From: Shouchella patagoniensis
Lineage (GTDB): Bacteria; Bacillota; Bacilli; Bacillales; Bacillaceae_D
Direction: 5' to 3'
NCBI RefSeq assembly: GCF_002019705.1
Contig: NZ_KV917377.1
Coordinates: forward strand, 1,858,565 to 1,922,564
Length of the DNA: 64,000 bases
Shown here: piece after piece, positions 18,602-26,469 of the stretch
Layout: each line of letters starts with the position of its first letter
Numbering within the stretch: position 1 is the first letter of the stretch
Translations under genes and position numbers: made by a program
Notes under the pieces: generated by a model
The model's input: only the letters and a program-made list of their open reading frames with translations
Database searches by the model: none
Told to the model about the DNA's origin: nothing

Positions 18602-18841
18602 TTATAAAATCTCCAAGCGATCCCCATTTGTCACTCCATTTTGTGCAAGTATTTGTGTACTATGTAAATGGGAGTCTTTGTTTTGGATACGTATCCAACT
18701 TCCATCTCTCCGAGGAGCCTTCAGATTTTCCATCCCCCATACCAAGTCAACCACTTTCTTAGCTGAATATTGGTCTGAAAGCCTTAAGTCAAACCGCTTG
18801 CCCGTATATCGGTGCATATCAATCGTAACTGTTATATACAT
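18602..18841 (-). CDS. yukD: YukD, ubiquitin-like type VII secretion component
   Basis: A 79-residue beta-grasp protein beginning MYITVTIDM and ending GDRLEIL, the ubiquitin-like family found in every T7SSb operon between esxA and essB. ATG 18841 is chosen because GGAGG lies 6 bases upstream. The open frame continues 71 codons further back, but that part runs antisense-like through the esxA 3' end without a ribosome site. It is thought to act as a cytosolic or machine-associated accessory subunit that is not conjugated to other proteins. Confidence 0.9.
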   Translation of the reverse strand: MYITVTIDMHRYTGKRFDLRLSDQYSAKKVVDLVWGMENLKAPRRDGSWIRIQNKDSHLHSTQILAQNGVTNGDRLEIL

Positions 18842-18860
18842 CACATTCCTCCATAAGGAA

Positions 18861-18883
18861 GGGCGCAATCGATAATTGCGCCC
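18861..18883 (-). terminator. Hairpin between esxA and yukD (partial terminator or mRNA end stabiliser)
   Basis: A perfect 9-bp repeat GGGCGCAAT/ATTGCGCCC with a 5-base loop lies 10 bases after the esxA stop. The following minus-strand bases (TTCCTTATGG) are only weakly T-rich, so read-through is expected. It would yield more esxA mRNA than downstream mRNA. Confidence 0.6.
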
Positions 18884-18893
18884 TAAAAACCTA

Positions 18894-19187
18894 TTAGCCG
18901 CGAATATTGCTTGCGATCTGCTGGTCTGTATCTTGAAGCGTTTGTCCAGTGCTTCTAATCTGCTGAGAAACTTCTTCAAGAAGTGTACCCATACGTTGAA
19001 ATGAAGGTTTAAGCTCATCGTATTGAGCAATAAATGCTTCGCGAGCTTGACCATCCCACATCGCTTCTAACTGGTTTCTATACCCATCCAACGTTGAAAC
19101 GAGATCTTGAACGCGCCCACTCGCTTCAGTGTACTCTTGAGCTTTAGTAAAAAGTTCTTCAGGTGTTACGCGAATATTTCCTGCCAT
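18894..19187 (-). CDS. esxA: WXG100 family secreted protein EsxA/YukE
   Basis: 97 residues, the usual WXG100 size. The protein is a helical hairpin with the turn motif W44-D-G46 and, in the second helix, the conserved hydrophobic spacing ending in QIASNIRG. It lacks a signal peptide because it is exported by the type VII machine as a dimer. It is the first gene of the operon, with AGGAGG 8 bases before ATG 19187. In B. subtilis YukE is the main small substrate of the Yuk machine. Confidence 0.95.
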   Translation of the reverse strand: MAGNIRVTPEELFTKAQEYTEASGRVQDLVSTLDGYRNQLEAMWDGQAREAFIAQYDELKPSFQRMGTLLEEVSQQIRSTGQTLQDTDQQIASNIRG

Positions 19188-19218
19188 ATAAATCTCCTCC
19201 TAAATAGTTGATACTTAC

Positions 19219-19248
19219 ATGGTAGCTACTGGGAGTTTTTCCAGTCAA
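19219..19248 (-). promoter_or_regulatory. Possible sigma-A promoter of the type VII operon
   Basis: TTGACT (19248-19243) and TACCAT (19224-19219) are 18 bases apart, 31 bases before the esxA start. The -10 element is a poor match, so an activator may be needed. Confidence 0.4.
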
Positions 19249-19635
19249 CTATAATCATCCAAAATTCGAAAAATTGGTAGGAAAGTACCTACTCTATCAA
19301 ATTTCGCGTTCGACAATTATAGCCTTTTACCCGGTTCTTCTTCTTCATTTTTCTGGAAATTTCTTAGTTCTGAGATCTATTACCCTTTGTAAAAACATTT
19401 TAAACCTCTATTTCGAAAATTTATTTTCTCATATTTGTAACATTATTTTACGAACGTATCATATCCATATCAATTCTTGTAACACTGTTCAAAAATTACC
19501 GCAAAATAAAGGTTAAAGTCAGTAGTTACGTAAAGCTGTATGTAAGTATTGCCCACAAGGTTTCTCAACGATCTAACGTGTGTATACTACATTTAAAGAA
19601 GGACTTTTGTTCATTAGCAAAGGATGTGATTAACA
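19249..19635. other. Intergenic region between esxA and the acyltransferase gene
   Basis: About 390 AT-rich bases between divergent genes. Short open frames occur in it but none has a ribosome site and recognisable product. AAAGGATGTGATTAACA just before 19636 is the ribosome site of the acyltransferase gene. Confidence 0.6.
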
Positions 19636-20688
19636 ATGGACAAGCGAATTAACTGGATTGATGTAGGAAAAGGGTTGGGTATTATTCTTGTTGTAATGAG
19701 CCACGCTCCAATGGATGCAACTCTAAAGACGTTTTTATTTGCTTTTCATATGCCATTATTCTTTTATTTATCTGGAGCCGTTTTTCGCCCAAGCGATATA
19801 AGCGTTTGGTCTTTTATTAAAAAGAAATCACGAAGCTTGTTGTTACCTTATTTCCTTTTTTCGGCAATCACTTATCTTATTTGGTTTTTTATTCTTCGCC
19901 ATTTCTCATTCACACCAGGGGAAGGGGTAAATCCAATAAATCCGTTTGTAGGGATTTTTCTTTCCACACCTGAGAACTATCAGTTAACATACAATCCCGC
20001 CATTTGGTTTCTAACATGTTTATTTCTAGTTGAATTATTATTCTTTCTATACCACCGTATAACAACCGGAAAGTTTTTACTGTTATTCTTAGCAACAAGT
20101 GGAGGAATTGGCTACTTTACTACATCACTTGAGTTTGCATTACCTTGGAATGCGTTTGTCGCATTAACTGCTCTTGTGTTTTATGGACTCGGTTATGCAA
20201 CGAAGCATTATTGGAAAGAACTTTCTTGGAGTAAAGTCATTCCGATATCGAGCATTCTTTTCTTATTTATCTTTATTCTTCAGTCGTTCAGTTCAGAGCG
20301 TGTTGACTTAAGAGGAAATATAATTGGTGACAGTGGTATTTTATTTTATGTAGGGGCCATTACTGGAATTGCAGCATTTATTTTGTTCATAATAAAAATA
20401 CAACACTCAAAAACACTGCTGTTTTTAGGAAAGAATTCTATTGTCATATTACTTGTCCACATGCCAATCTTGAATTTTGTTCGTGCCGGAATGCATTACG
20501 GAGTTGGTATTGATTTAGACATCGCTAACACATTGCCATGGACGTTTTTCTTCACAGCTACAACTATCACACTAACAATTCCATTTATTTACTTTTTTAA
20601 TAAAAATCCGTGGTTTCTTGGAAAGAAACCTTGTGAACCCATCAAAAAACAAGCATTTCCACTTCAGAAAAACGCCGTCTCCCGTTAA
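19636..20688 (+). CDS. Acyltransferase family 3 membrane protein
   Basis: 350 residues with about ten membrane helices. The N-terminus has the family hallmark RINWIDVGKGLGIILVVMSH, with the catalytic-type histidine at residue 22, followed by FHMPLFFYLSGAVF. This family (OafA/fucose 4-O-acetylase type) moves acetyl or other acyl groups onto cell-surface sugars or polymers. The target here is unknown. The gene stands alone, divergent from the secretion operon, and its stop codon lies inside the loop of a terminator shared with tenA. Confidence 0.85.
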   Translation: MDKRINWIDVGKGLGIILVVMSHAPMDATLKTFLFAFHMPLFFYLSGAVFRPSDISVWSFIKKKSRSLLLPYFLFSAITYLIWFFILRHFSFTPGEGVNPINPFVGIFLSTPENYQLTYNPAIWFLTCLFLVELLFFLYHRITTGKFLLLFLATSGGIGYFTTSLEFALPWNAFVALTALVFYGLGYATKHYWKELSWSKVIPISSILFLFIFILQSFSSERVDLRGNIIGDSGILFYVGAITGIAAFILFIIKIQHSKTLLFLGKNSIVILLVHMPILNFVRAGMHYGVGIDLDIANTLPWTFFFTATTITLTIPFIYFFNKNPWFLGKKPCEPIKKQAFPLQKNAVSR

Positions 20689-20706
20689 GGAGCGGCGTTT
20701 TTTTAT
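20670..20706. terminator. Bidirectional terminator between acyltransferase gene and tenA
   Basis: AACGCCG and CGGCGTT arms plus CTCC/GGAG form a hairpin with T runs on both strands. The stop codon of the plus-strand gene is in its loop, and the minus-strand tenA stop is 9 bases or fewer away. Confidence 0.85.
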
Positions 20707-20708
20707 TC

Positions 20709-21380
20709 CTATTCGACTGGCCATCCTTCTTTTTTATAAGCCATATCCCAAAACATATATTCATAACGACTTGTATTTAAAAAGATCGCTTCAATTCGGT
20801 TTAACTCTTCCGGGGTTTTACCGTCTGCCAACTTGTCCAACGTAGCAATCAACCATTCTGCTATTTCTCCAAACTCATCTGACGAATACATTTTAACCCA
20901 TTCACCATATTGCTCATGTTCGAGCGCTCCTGGTATTTCTGCTAGTGCTTTTCCAATTTCGTAATAACTCCAGGCACAAGGCAAAATCGCTGCAATTAAT
21001 TCAGCAAGTGACCCTTTCTGGGCTTCAGCCAGCATAGCGCTACTGTATGCAAGTGTCGTAGGACCAGGAACCGTTGCTTCTAATTCTTCACGTGATATAC
21101 CTAATCGTGCTGCATAGTTACGGTGCAATTCCATTTCTGTATTTAATGTTTCATCTAGCGCAGCAGCAAAGCCTGACATTGTTTCTAAATCTGGTGCAAG
21201 CACACTTCCAAGGGCCATCACACGAGAATAATCAATTAAATACTTATAGTCTTGGCACATATAATATTTAAACGCCCCGATATCCAGCGTGCCTTGACCT
21301 AGTTCTTGAACAAATGGATGAGCATGACTTGCCTTCCATATAGAGTCTGCACTTTCTCTAATTCGCTTCGTAAATGTCAT
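20709..21380 (-). CDS. tenA: Aminopyrimidine aminohydrolase TenA (thiaminase II)
   Basis: Cytosolic enzyme that hydrolyses 4-amino-5-aminomethyl-2-methylpyrimidine to the hydroxymethylpyrimidine (HMP) used in thiamine synthesis. It has 223 residues, close to the B. subtilis enzyme. The active-site residues known for that enzyme are seen at matching places: D44 in MCQDYKYL, Y47, Y112, C135 in LPCAWSYYEIG, and E207 in RYEYMFWDMAY. AGAGGAG precedes ATG 21380. The gene overlaps ylmB by 23 bases and is the second gene of the TPP-controlled operon, so its job is clearly salvage of degraded thiamine. Confidence 0.95.
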   Translation of the reverse strand: MTFTKRIRESADSIWKASHAHPFVQELGQGTLDIGAFKYYMCQDYKYLIDYSRVMALGSVLAPDLETMSGFAAALDETLNTEMELHRNYAARLGISREELEATVPGPTTLAYSSAMLAEAQKGSLAELIAAILPCAWSYYEIGKALAEIPGALEHEQYGEWVKMYSSDEFGEIAEWLIATLDKLADGKTPEELNRIEAIFLNTSRYEYMFWDMAYKKEGWPVE

Positions 21381-22659
21381 GTGAACGCTCCTCTTTTGAT
21401 TGATTACACCAATTTAGCATAAATTGTAAAATAGATTTCGTATAAAGGATTAACTGTTTTATTTCTACATGCTCATCTACTGCGTGCGCATGTTTTAATT
21501 CTCCTGGACCGTAACAAACAGTTGGTATCCCATACTCTGCCAACCATCCTCCATCATTGACTGAGGAAGACATTCCTACCTGTGCATCACTTAAGAAAAT
21601 CGATTTATGCGCTTCCTTCAGTGTAAGCGCGCCTCGATGGTTTTCATCAATTGAAAAAGAAGGAAACACTTCACCTCGATCCTCTATCATTGATGAACCT
21701 CCCCATGTAAAGGTGGGTGGGTGGTCCTTCATCCATACATCCGCTTGAGCAGCGGCAAACAAATGCGCTTCAATTTCTTTTGCGACACTGTCAGCAGTTT
21801 CATTCGGATAAAAATGAACAGTAATCCAGAGTCTACATTCATCAGCGATAAACGCTGCATGACGGCCTCCTTCAATTACAGCAGGATTTATTGTATTTGC
21901 ACCTGCCGGAAAGCCTGGATATGATTTAGTAACGGCCCAATCCCTTTCTAGTTCTTGTAAAGCGTTCATTAATTTTGCCATTTTTTCAATAGCACTTGCA
22001 GCCTTTACCCCACCACCAGCATGAATCATTTGATGACGCGTTCCATCATGATGGGTTGTTGGACTTTTCAACGTTATCCAACCTGTTATAACGCCTCCTT
22101 GACCATGGAGTTCACAATTACTTGTGTCAGCTACAAGTGCATAATCTGCTTTATATCCACGTTCACAACAACTCTTTGTACCAGCTTCTCCAACTTCCTC
22201 TCCAGTAACAGACTGAAAAATAACATCACCTTGGAGGTTCACATTGTTGTCATGAAGCAATTTCAAAGCAAATATACATGCGCCTAAGCCACCCTTCATA
22301 TCTGCTGCTCCTCGTCCATAAAGCATGCCATTGTCTACAAACGGATTAAAAGGTTCATGTTCCCACTCTTCGTCACTACCAACAGAAGCTACATCTACAT
22401 GCCCATTCAAAATTAGACTTTGATAAGTATTAGGGCTCTTACCTTTCTTCACCCCGACTACGATCGGATCACCTGGATAGAGCTCCCACTGTTCCACATT
22501 CAGATTCATCATCTGCAATTGCTTTGAGATGTAGTCCTGAATAGCTGCAGTATTTCTAGCTGGTGGCGCCTCCGTTTGGTACGATAGGAGATCAGATATA
22601 AGTTGAATTAATTCATCACTTCTCGTATCAACTTGACCTAAAATATCGTCGATTTTCAA
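21358..22659 (-). CDS. ylmB: Formylaminopyrimidine deformylase YlmB (M20 family)
   Basis: Removes the formyl group from N-formyl-4-amino-5-aminomethyl-2-methylpyrimidine, a base-degradation product of thiamine, and hands the product to TenA. It is an ArgE/DapE-like zinc enzyme of 433 residues with the metal-site motifs LNGHVDV, YGRGAADMKGG and VTGEEVGEAG. The start is TTG 22659, preceded by GGAAAGGAAG; an ATG 10 codons earlier has no ribosome site and lies on the leader terminator side. It is directly downstream of a TPP riboswitch and upstream of tenA, which supports this role over other ArgE-like activities. Confidence 0.9.
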   Translation of the reverse strand: MKIDDILGQVDTRSDELIQLISDLLSYQTEAPPARNTAAIQDYISKQLQMMNLNVEQWELYPGDPIVVGVKKGKSPNTYQSLILNGHVDVASVGSDEEWEHEPFNPFVDNGMLYGRGAADMKGGLGACIFALKLLHDNNVNLQGDVIFQSVTGEEVGEAGTKSCCERGYKADYALVADTSNCELHGQGGVITGWITLKSPTTHHDGTRHQMIHAGGGVKAASAIEKMAKLMNALQELERDWAVTKSYPGFPAGANTINPAVIEGGRHAAFIADECRLWITVHFYPNETADSVAKEIEAHLFAAAQADVWMKDHPPTFTWGGSSMIEDRGEVFPSFSIDENHRGALTLKEAHKSIFLSDAQVGMSSSVNDGGWLAEYGIPTVCYGPGELKHAHAVDEHVEIKQLILYTKSILQFMLNWCNQSKEERSHDIYEAN

Positions 22660-22678
22660 ATGAATACTTCCTTTCCAC

Positions 22679-22713
22679 AAAAAAACCACTTCTCATATAG
22701 TGGGAAAAGTGGC
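22679..22713 (-). terminator. Expression-platform terminator of the TPP riboswitch
   Basis: CCACTTTTC and GAGAAGTGG pair around a short loop and are followed on the minus strand by seven T. It lies between the TPP aptamer and ylmB, as in riboswitches that act by transcription termination. Confidence 0.85.
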
Positions 22714-22730
22714 AGGAAATACACATTTTG

Positions 22731-22818
22731 CCTACTTCCCTCCGCTAGTATGAACTAGATCAGGTCAATAAGGGTTAAGGCTACGCCTCTCTCAGCTAAA
22801 AATAGCACCCCCAGTGGC
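22731..22818 (-). promoter_or_regulatory. TPP riboswitch (thi box)
   Basis: The minus strand carries the conserved thi-box blocks in order: CACTGGGGGTGC, CTGAGAGAGG, ACCCTT, GACCTGATCTAGTTC, ACTAGCGGAGGGAAGT. It binds thiamine pyrophosphate and shuts off ylmB-tenA when thiamine is plentiful. Confidence 0.97.
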
Positions 22819-22819
22819 T

Positions 22820-22980
22820 TTTTTTATAATGTTCTATGTCAACGCTACCATAGGAACTTTAATCGGGCAAGCACTCGCTCAAAAAAGAAGAGAGTCGTAT
22901 TCATTCGGCTTTTCTTTCTTACAGGTTTGTCCTTGCTTTTGGTGTTCACCCATGCTAATGGAACAGTCTTTTCGTCTTAA
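22820..22980 (+). pseudogene. Possible frameshifted remnant of a membrane protein gene
   Basis: The plus strand encodes a stretch with IMFYVNATIGTLIGQALAQ up to about 22910. One base out of frame from about 22912 a hydrophobic stretch FFLTGLSLLLVFTHANG continues to TAA 22978-22980. Joining the two frames gives a protein-like end of a membrane protein. No start or ribosome site is visible because the upstream side is the TPP riboswitch. The family is not recognised; this could be chance. Confidence 0.3.
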
Positions 22981-23029
22981 GTGCACGTGGTTATAAACGT
23001 ATGATTTTAAATCACAAGCTTTTTTAAAC

Positions 23030-23818
23030 TTACCTCATCACACTACCGCCAGAAATTTTTAATGACTCACCTACGATATTCGTAGCGGCATCAGTCAAAA
23101 GAAAAGCAATAGATCGAGCTACTTCATTTGGTTCTGTTATTCTACCCGTCGGCAGACCTTCTTTTACTTTTTCAAATTGATCTTCAAAGGAAATTTTATT
23201 TCTTTGTGCTTTGTTGTTCATTGCATTTCTCCCCATTTCTGTGTTAACAAAGCCAGGACAAACCGCGTTTACTCGAACACCATACTCAATTGCTTCTAAT
23301 GCAAACGACTGCGTAAACCCAATTAACGCAAACTTACTCCCAGCATACGCTGTATTCGCATATGTCCCACGTAAACCTGATAGAGAAGAGACGTTTATCA
23401 CAGCTCCTTGGTTTTGCTTTTTTATTGATCGGTAAGCTTCCTGAGTCAACAAGATTAGTGAGATGAAATTTGTTTGCATAATTGATTGTAATGTATCCTC
23501 ATCAAGATCCTCCACTGTCGATCCACCACTCACACCCGCAGAATTAACGAGGCCGTAAATTGGACCATGTTGTTTAATGGCTTCTTCAACCAATTCTTTT
23601 CGATCCTTTTCGTTATTTAAGTCAGCTGTTCGGACAAAAACACGCTTATCCTCATTTATGTCTTTTTTCAGTTCATTAAGTTTTTCTTCGTTTCGACCGG
23701 TAATCGTTACATCGGCACCCATCTGTACAACTGTTTTGGCTGTTTCATAGCCAATTCCTCCTGTTGCGCCTGTAATTAGAATATGTTTATCTTGCAATGC
23801 ATTATGTGAGAAAATCAT
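23030..23818 (-). CDS. Short-chain dehydrogenase/reductase (SDR)
   Basis: A classical SDR of 262 residues. The NAD(P)-binding motif TGATGGIG is at 16-23, NSAG near 92-95, the catalytic serine is in INVSSLSG and the YAGSK motif supplies Tyr and Lys. The C-terminal LKISGGSVMR ending is of the FabG/glucose dehydrogenase type. An Arg in TGRNEEKL suggests preference for NADP(H). The substrate is unknown. It stands alone, downstream of the dtn operon terminator and with its own AAGGGG site. Confidence 0.85.
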   Translation of the reverse strand: MIFSHNALQDKHILITGATGGIGYETAKTVVQMGADVTITGRNEEKLNELKKDINEDKRVFVRTADLNNEKDRKELVEEAIKQHGPIYGLVNSAGVSGGSTVEDLDEDTLQSIMQTNFISLILLTQEAYRSIKKQNQGAVINVSSLSGLRGTYANTAYAGSKFALIGFTQSFALEAIEYGVRVNAVCPGFVNTEMGRNAMNNKAQRNKISFEDQFEKVKEGLPTGRITEPNEVARSIAFLLTDAATNIVGESLKISGGSVMR

Positions 23819-23956
23819 TTACTTATCCCCTTGTTTATTCTCTTTTTTGAGTAACCTATTTTCAATAGATTTAAACAGGTGTTAGACAATTTGGTCACTT
23901 GATCTACTGAAGCTCCAATTTTTTATCACAATAGAGGAGCTCTCTTCAATACAAAT

Positions 23957-23993
23957 AAACGAGATGAGTATAAAACTCACCTCGTTTGTTTGT
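23957..23993 (-). terminator. Terminator of the four-carbon acid sugar operon
   Basis: Arms AAACGAGATGAGT (23957-23969) and ACTCACCTCGTTT (23975-23987) pair with one wobble, followed on the minus strand by a T-rich stretch. It lies just after the gntP-type gene stop. Confidence 0.7.
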
Positions 23994-24008
23994 TAAGTTC
24001 ATTTACAT

Positions 24009-25382
24009 TTAGAAGATAAAATCTGCAATAATTAATAAGATAAGAGAAACAAACCAAGCAATTGTTGTTGGGACTGACCAAACTAGAATCTGTTCTTTTG
24101 CTTGTTTAATACCAATCGTGCGGTTTACAACCCAGAATAAGCTGTCATTAAAATAGGAGAAAAATAATGAACCTAGCGCCGCTGCCTGTGCGGCCAAAAC
24201 CATGTTTACATCCATTCCAGAGAGTATCGGAGCAGATATAGATGCCGCTGTAATCATCGCGACTGTTCCGCTTCCTTGGATAAAGCGAACAAGAGTTGCA
24301 ATAACGAATGGAAGAAGAATCGCAGGTACTCCCGTATTTACGACAATTTCTGCAATATGGTCACCAACGCCCGTTTCTCTCAGAACAAAACCAAGAGCTC
24401 CACCTGCACCTGTAACAAGTAAGACAATCCCCGCTTGCTTAATCCCTTCCTCCATGCGCTCCAGTGCTTCTGCACGTCGAACATGACCGAATAATCCGTA
24501 TATTGCTAATAATACAGCTATACCTACTGCAATGACAGGATTACCGAAGAAACGAATATAGTCAACAATTGTTCCAGACAGTTCCATAGCAGTAACTGTT
24601 GTATTCATGAAAATGAGTAATACGGGCACAATAATTGGCAGAGCGGACCGGAATAAAGATGGCAAATTTTTACTTTCTTTCTCTTCCATCCAATCATCCA
24701 CAGAAATTTGTTCCTCTGGACGAATCCAATCCATCCCATCTTCACTAGGTAGTTGATAGATCCTTTTTCCTAACCATTTTGCGTATATAACCATGCTAAT
24801 AACAATAGGTATAGCAAAAATCATTCCTGCTAGGATCATTAAACCAATGTCAATCCCAAAAATCCCAGCTACTCCAAGAGGACCAGGGGTGGGAGGAACA
24901 GCGCTGTGCATAACAACTGCACCACCAGCTAATGCAACAGCAAGTGCAACAATTGATTTCCCTGATTTCTTAGATAGTGCCTTCGCAAGGGGACTTAAAA
25001 TAATGAAGGCAGAGTCAACGAAAATCGGTATTGCCACAATATAACCAGTTAACGCCATTGCCCATTCTTCTTTTCGTTTTCCCAATACTTTGACAATCGT
25101 ATAGGCAAGCCGTTCTGCCGCTCCCGAAACCTCTAAAATTCGTCCCATCATGACACCAAAACCAATAACAATGGCAATAGATCCAAGCGTATTTCCAAAA
25201 CCTTGAGTTATGGCGTCAATAACTGCAGGTGGGGTCATTCCTCCAATTAACCCCGTTATGGAAGCCGCAATGATGAGTGCTAAAAAGACATGCACTTTTG
25301 TTTTGACAACAAGAAAGATTAATACGATGATTGCAATTGCGAGACCGACTATCATTTGATTTCCTGACACTGGTACATCCAC
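24009..25382 (-). CDS. GntP-family permease, probably for D-threonate or a related sugar acid
   Basis: 457 residues with about 12-14 membrane helices, the GntP/gluconate:H+ symporter family. It has the HSAVPPTPGPLGVAG loop and a C-terminal SLFFSYFNDSLFWVVNR stretch typical of the family. The start is GTG 25382, with AGGAGG 8 bases upstream. It is the last gene of an operon with a DUF1537 kinase and a PdxA homologue, which points to uptake of D-threonate or D-erythronate rather than gluconate. Confidence 0.88.
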   Translation of the reverse strand: MDVPVSGNQMIVGLAIAIIVLIFLVVKTKVHVFLALIIAASITGLIGGMTPPAVIDAITQGFGNTLGSIAIVIGFGVMMGRILEVSGAAERLAYTIVKVLGKRKEEWAMALTGYIVAIPIFVDSAFIILSPLAKALSKKSGKSIVALAVALAGGAVVMHSAVPPTPGPLGVAGIFGIDIGLMILAGMIFAIPIVISMVIYAKWLGKRIYQLPSEDGMDWIRPEEQISVDDWMEEKESKNLPSLFRSALPIIVPVLLIFMNTTVTAMELSGTIVDYIRFFGNPVIAVGIAVLLAIYGLFGHVRRAEALERMEEGIKQAGIVLLVTGAGGALGFVLRETGVGDHIAEIVVNTGVPAILLPFVIATLVRFIQGSGTVAMITAASISAPILSGMDVNMVLAAQAAALGSLFFSYFNDSLFWVVNRTIGIKQAKEQILVWSVPTTIAWFVSLILLIIADFIF

Positions 25383-25430
25383 AAGTCATTCCTCCTTTTA
25401 AGTAAGCGCTTTTATATCGGTTAAAAGCAT

Positions 25431-25449
25431 AGGCTGCGTGATGCAGCCT
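25431..25449 (-). terminator. Hairpin between pdxA-like gene and permease gene
   Basis: A perfect AGGCTGC/GCAGCCT repeat with a 5-base loop, 8 bases after the upstream stop. The T tract is weak (ATGCTTTT), so it is more likely an attenuator or mRNA stabiliser than a full stop. Confidence 0.45.
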
Positions 25450-25456
25450 CGCTTCA

Positions 25457-26452
25457 TTATGCATTAACAAAATGTGGTGCGTATTTCGCTGCCAGTTTAA
25501 TGCTTTCTTCCATGCTGACAGAGCTTGCGATTCCTTTTCCAGCAATATCAAATGCTGTTCCATGGTCAACAGAAGTACGTAAGAACGGCAATCCGTTTGT
25601 GATAGAAATCGTCCGATGAAAATCTGTCATTTTTGCAGCGATATGCCCTTGGTCATGATAAAGTGACAAGACTGCATCATAACGGCCATTTAATGCTTGA
25701 AAGAAAACAGAATCAGCAGGCACAGGTCCTACTGCGTCAATTCCATCAGCTCTCGCTAATTCAATACCAGGCTTAATTTCATCCATTTCTTCATAACCAA
25801 ACAATCCGTTTTCGCCGCTGTGAGGATTTAAACCAGCTACAGCAAATTTCCGACTTTCAACACCAAGTTGTTTAAGTGCATCATCACAACGAATCAAATA
25901 ATCTTGTACACGTTCTTTTGTCATTTGTCCGATCGCATCTTTTAAAGACAAGTGACGTGTTAAGAAAAAGATACGCATATTACGAACTTCAAACATTGTG
26001 AGTGGATCATCGATGCCAGACAAACCTGCAAGCATCTCAGTATGCCCGATATAAGGCACCTCTGCTGCTTTCAGAGATTCCTTATTAATTGGTGCAGTAG
26101 CCATGGCTTGAACCTCGTTTGTTTTACATAGCTCTGCTGCATGTTTAATGTATTCAAACGCTGCCGTGCCACATTCTGCATTCACTTCCCCAAATTCATA
26201 AGCTGATAGCTCCGCAAAATCAATCACATCAATCGTTCCATATTCGCCAATCGCTTCTGATGGTTTTTTAATACGGTTCAGTTTCAAATCTGCTTTTTTC
26301 ACAGGCAATAATTTTTCAAGAACTGCCGCATTCCCGATTACTACAGGCGTACACACATCATAGATTTCTTTTTTATCAAGTGAGCCAATTGTAATTTCCG
26401 GCCCTATGCCTGCTGGATCTCCCATTGTTACTGCAATCATTGGCTTTGTCAT
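25457..26452 (-). CDS. pdxA2: PdxA-type dehydrogenase (PdxA2), D-threonate 4-phosphate dehydrogenase
   Basis: 331 residues of the PdxA family: GDPAGIGPE near the start, GHTEMLAG with a metal-binding histidine, and YHDQGHIAAK. PdxA proper oxidises 4-hydroxythreonine 4-phosphate in vitamin B6 synthesis. Bacillus makes B6 by another route (PdxST), and here the gene is next to a DUF1537 kinase. That pairing is known for PdxA2, which oxidises and decarboxylates D-threonate 4-phosphate (or D-erythronate 4-phosphate) to dihydroxyacetone phosphate. It starts 17 bases after the kinase gene with GGGAGAGG upstream. Confidence 0.85.
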   Translation of the reverse strand: MTKPMIAVTMGDPAGIGPEITIGSLDKKEIYDVCTPVVIGNAAVLEKLLPVKKADLKLNRIKKPSEAIGEYGTIDVIDFAELSAYEFGEVNAECGTAAFEYIKHAAELCKTNEVQAMATAPINKESLKAAEVPYIGHTEMLAGLSGIDDPLTMFEVRNMRIFFLTRHLSLKDAIGQMTKERVQDYLIRCDDALKQLGVESRKFAVAGLNPHSGENGLFGYEEMDEIKPGIELARADGIDAVGPVPADSVFFQALNGRYDAVLSLYHDQGHIAAKMTDFHRTISITNGLPFLRTSVDHGTAFDIAGKGIASSVSMEESIKLAAKYAPHFVNA

Positions 26453-26469
26453 CGTAAACCTCTCCCTAT

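Noticed and set aside
18842-19054. 71-codon N-terminal extension of YukD
   Set aside because: It runs through the esxA 3' part and the hairpin; YukD homologues begin at the MYITV start, which has its own GGAGG.
25395-25415. Possible cre box (AAGTAAGCGCTTTTA) upstream of the GntP-type permease
   Set aside because: Two of the fixed consensus positions do not match, and it lies inside the operon between genes.
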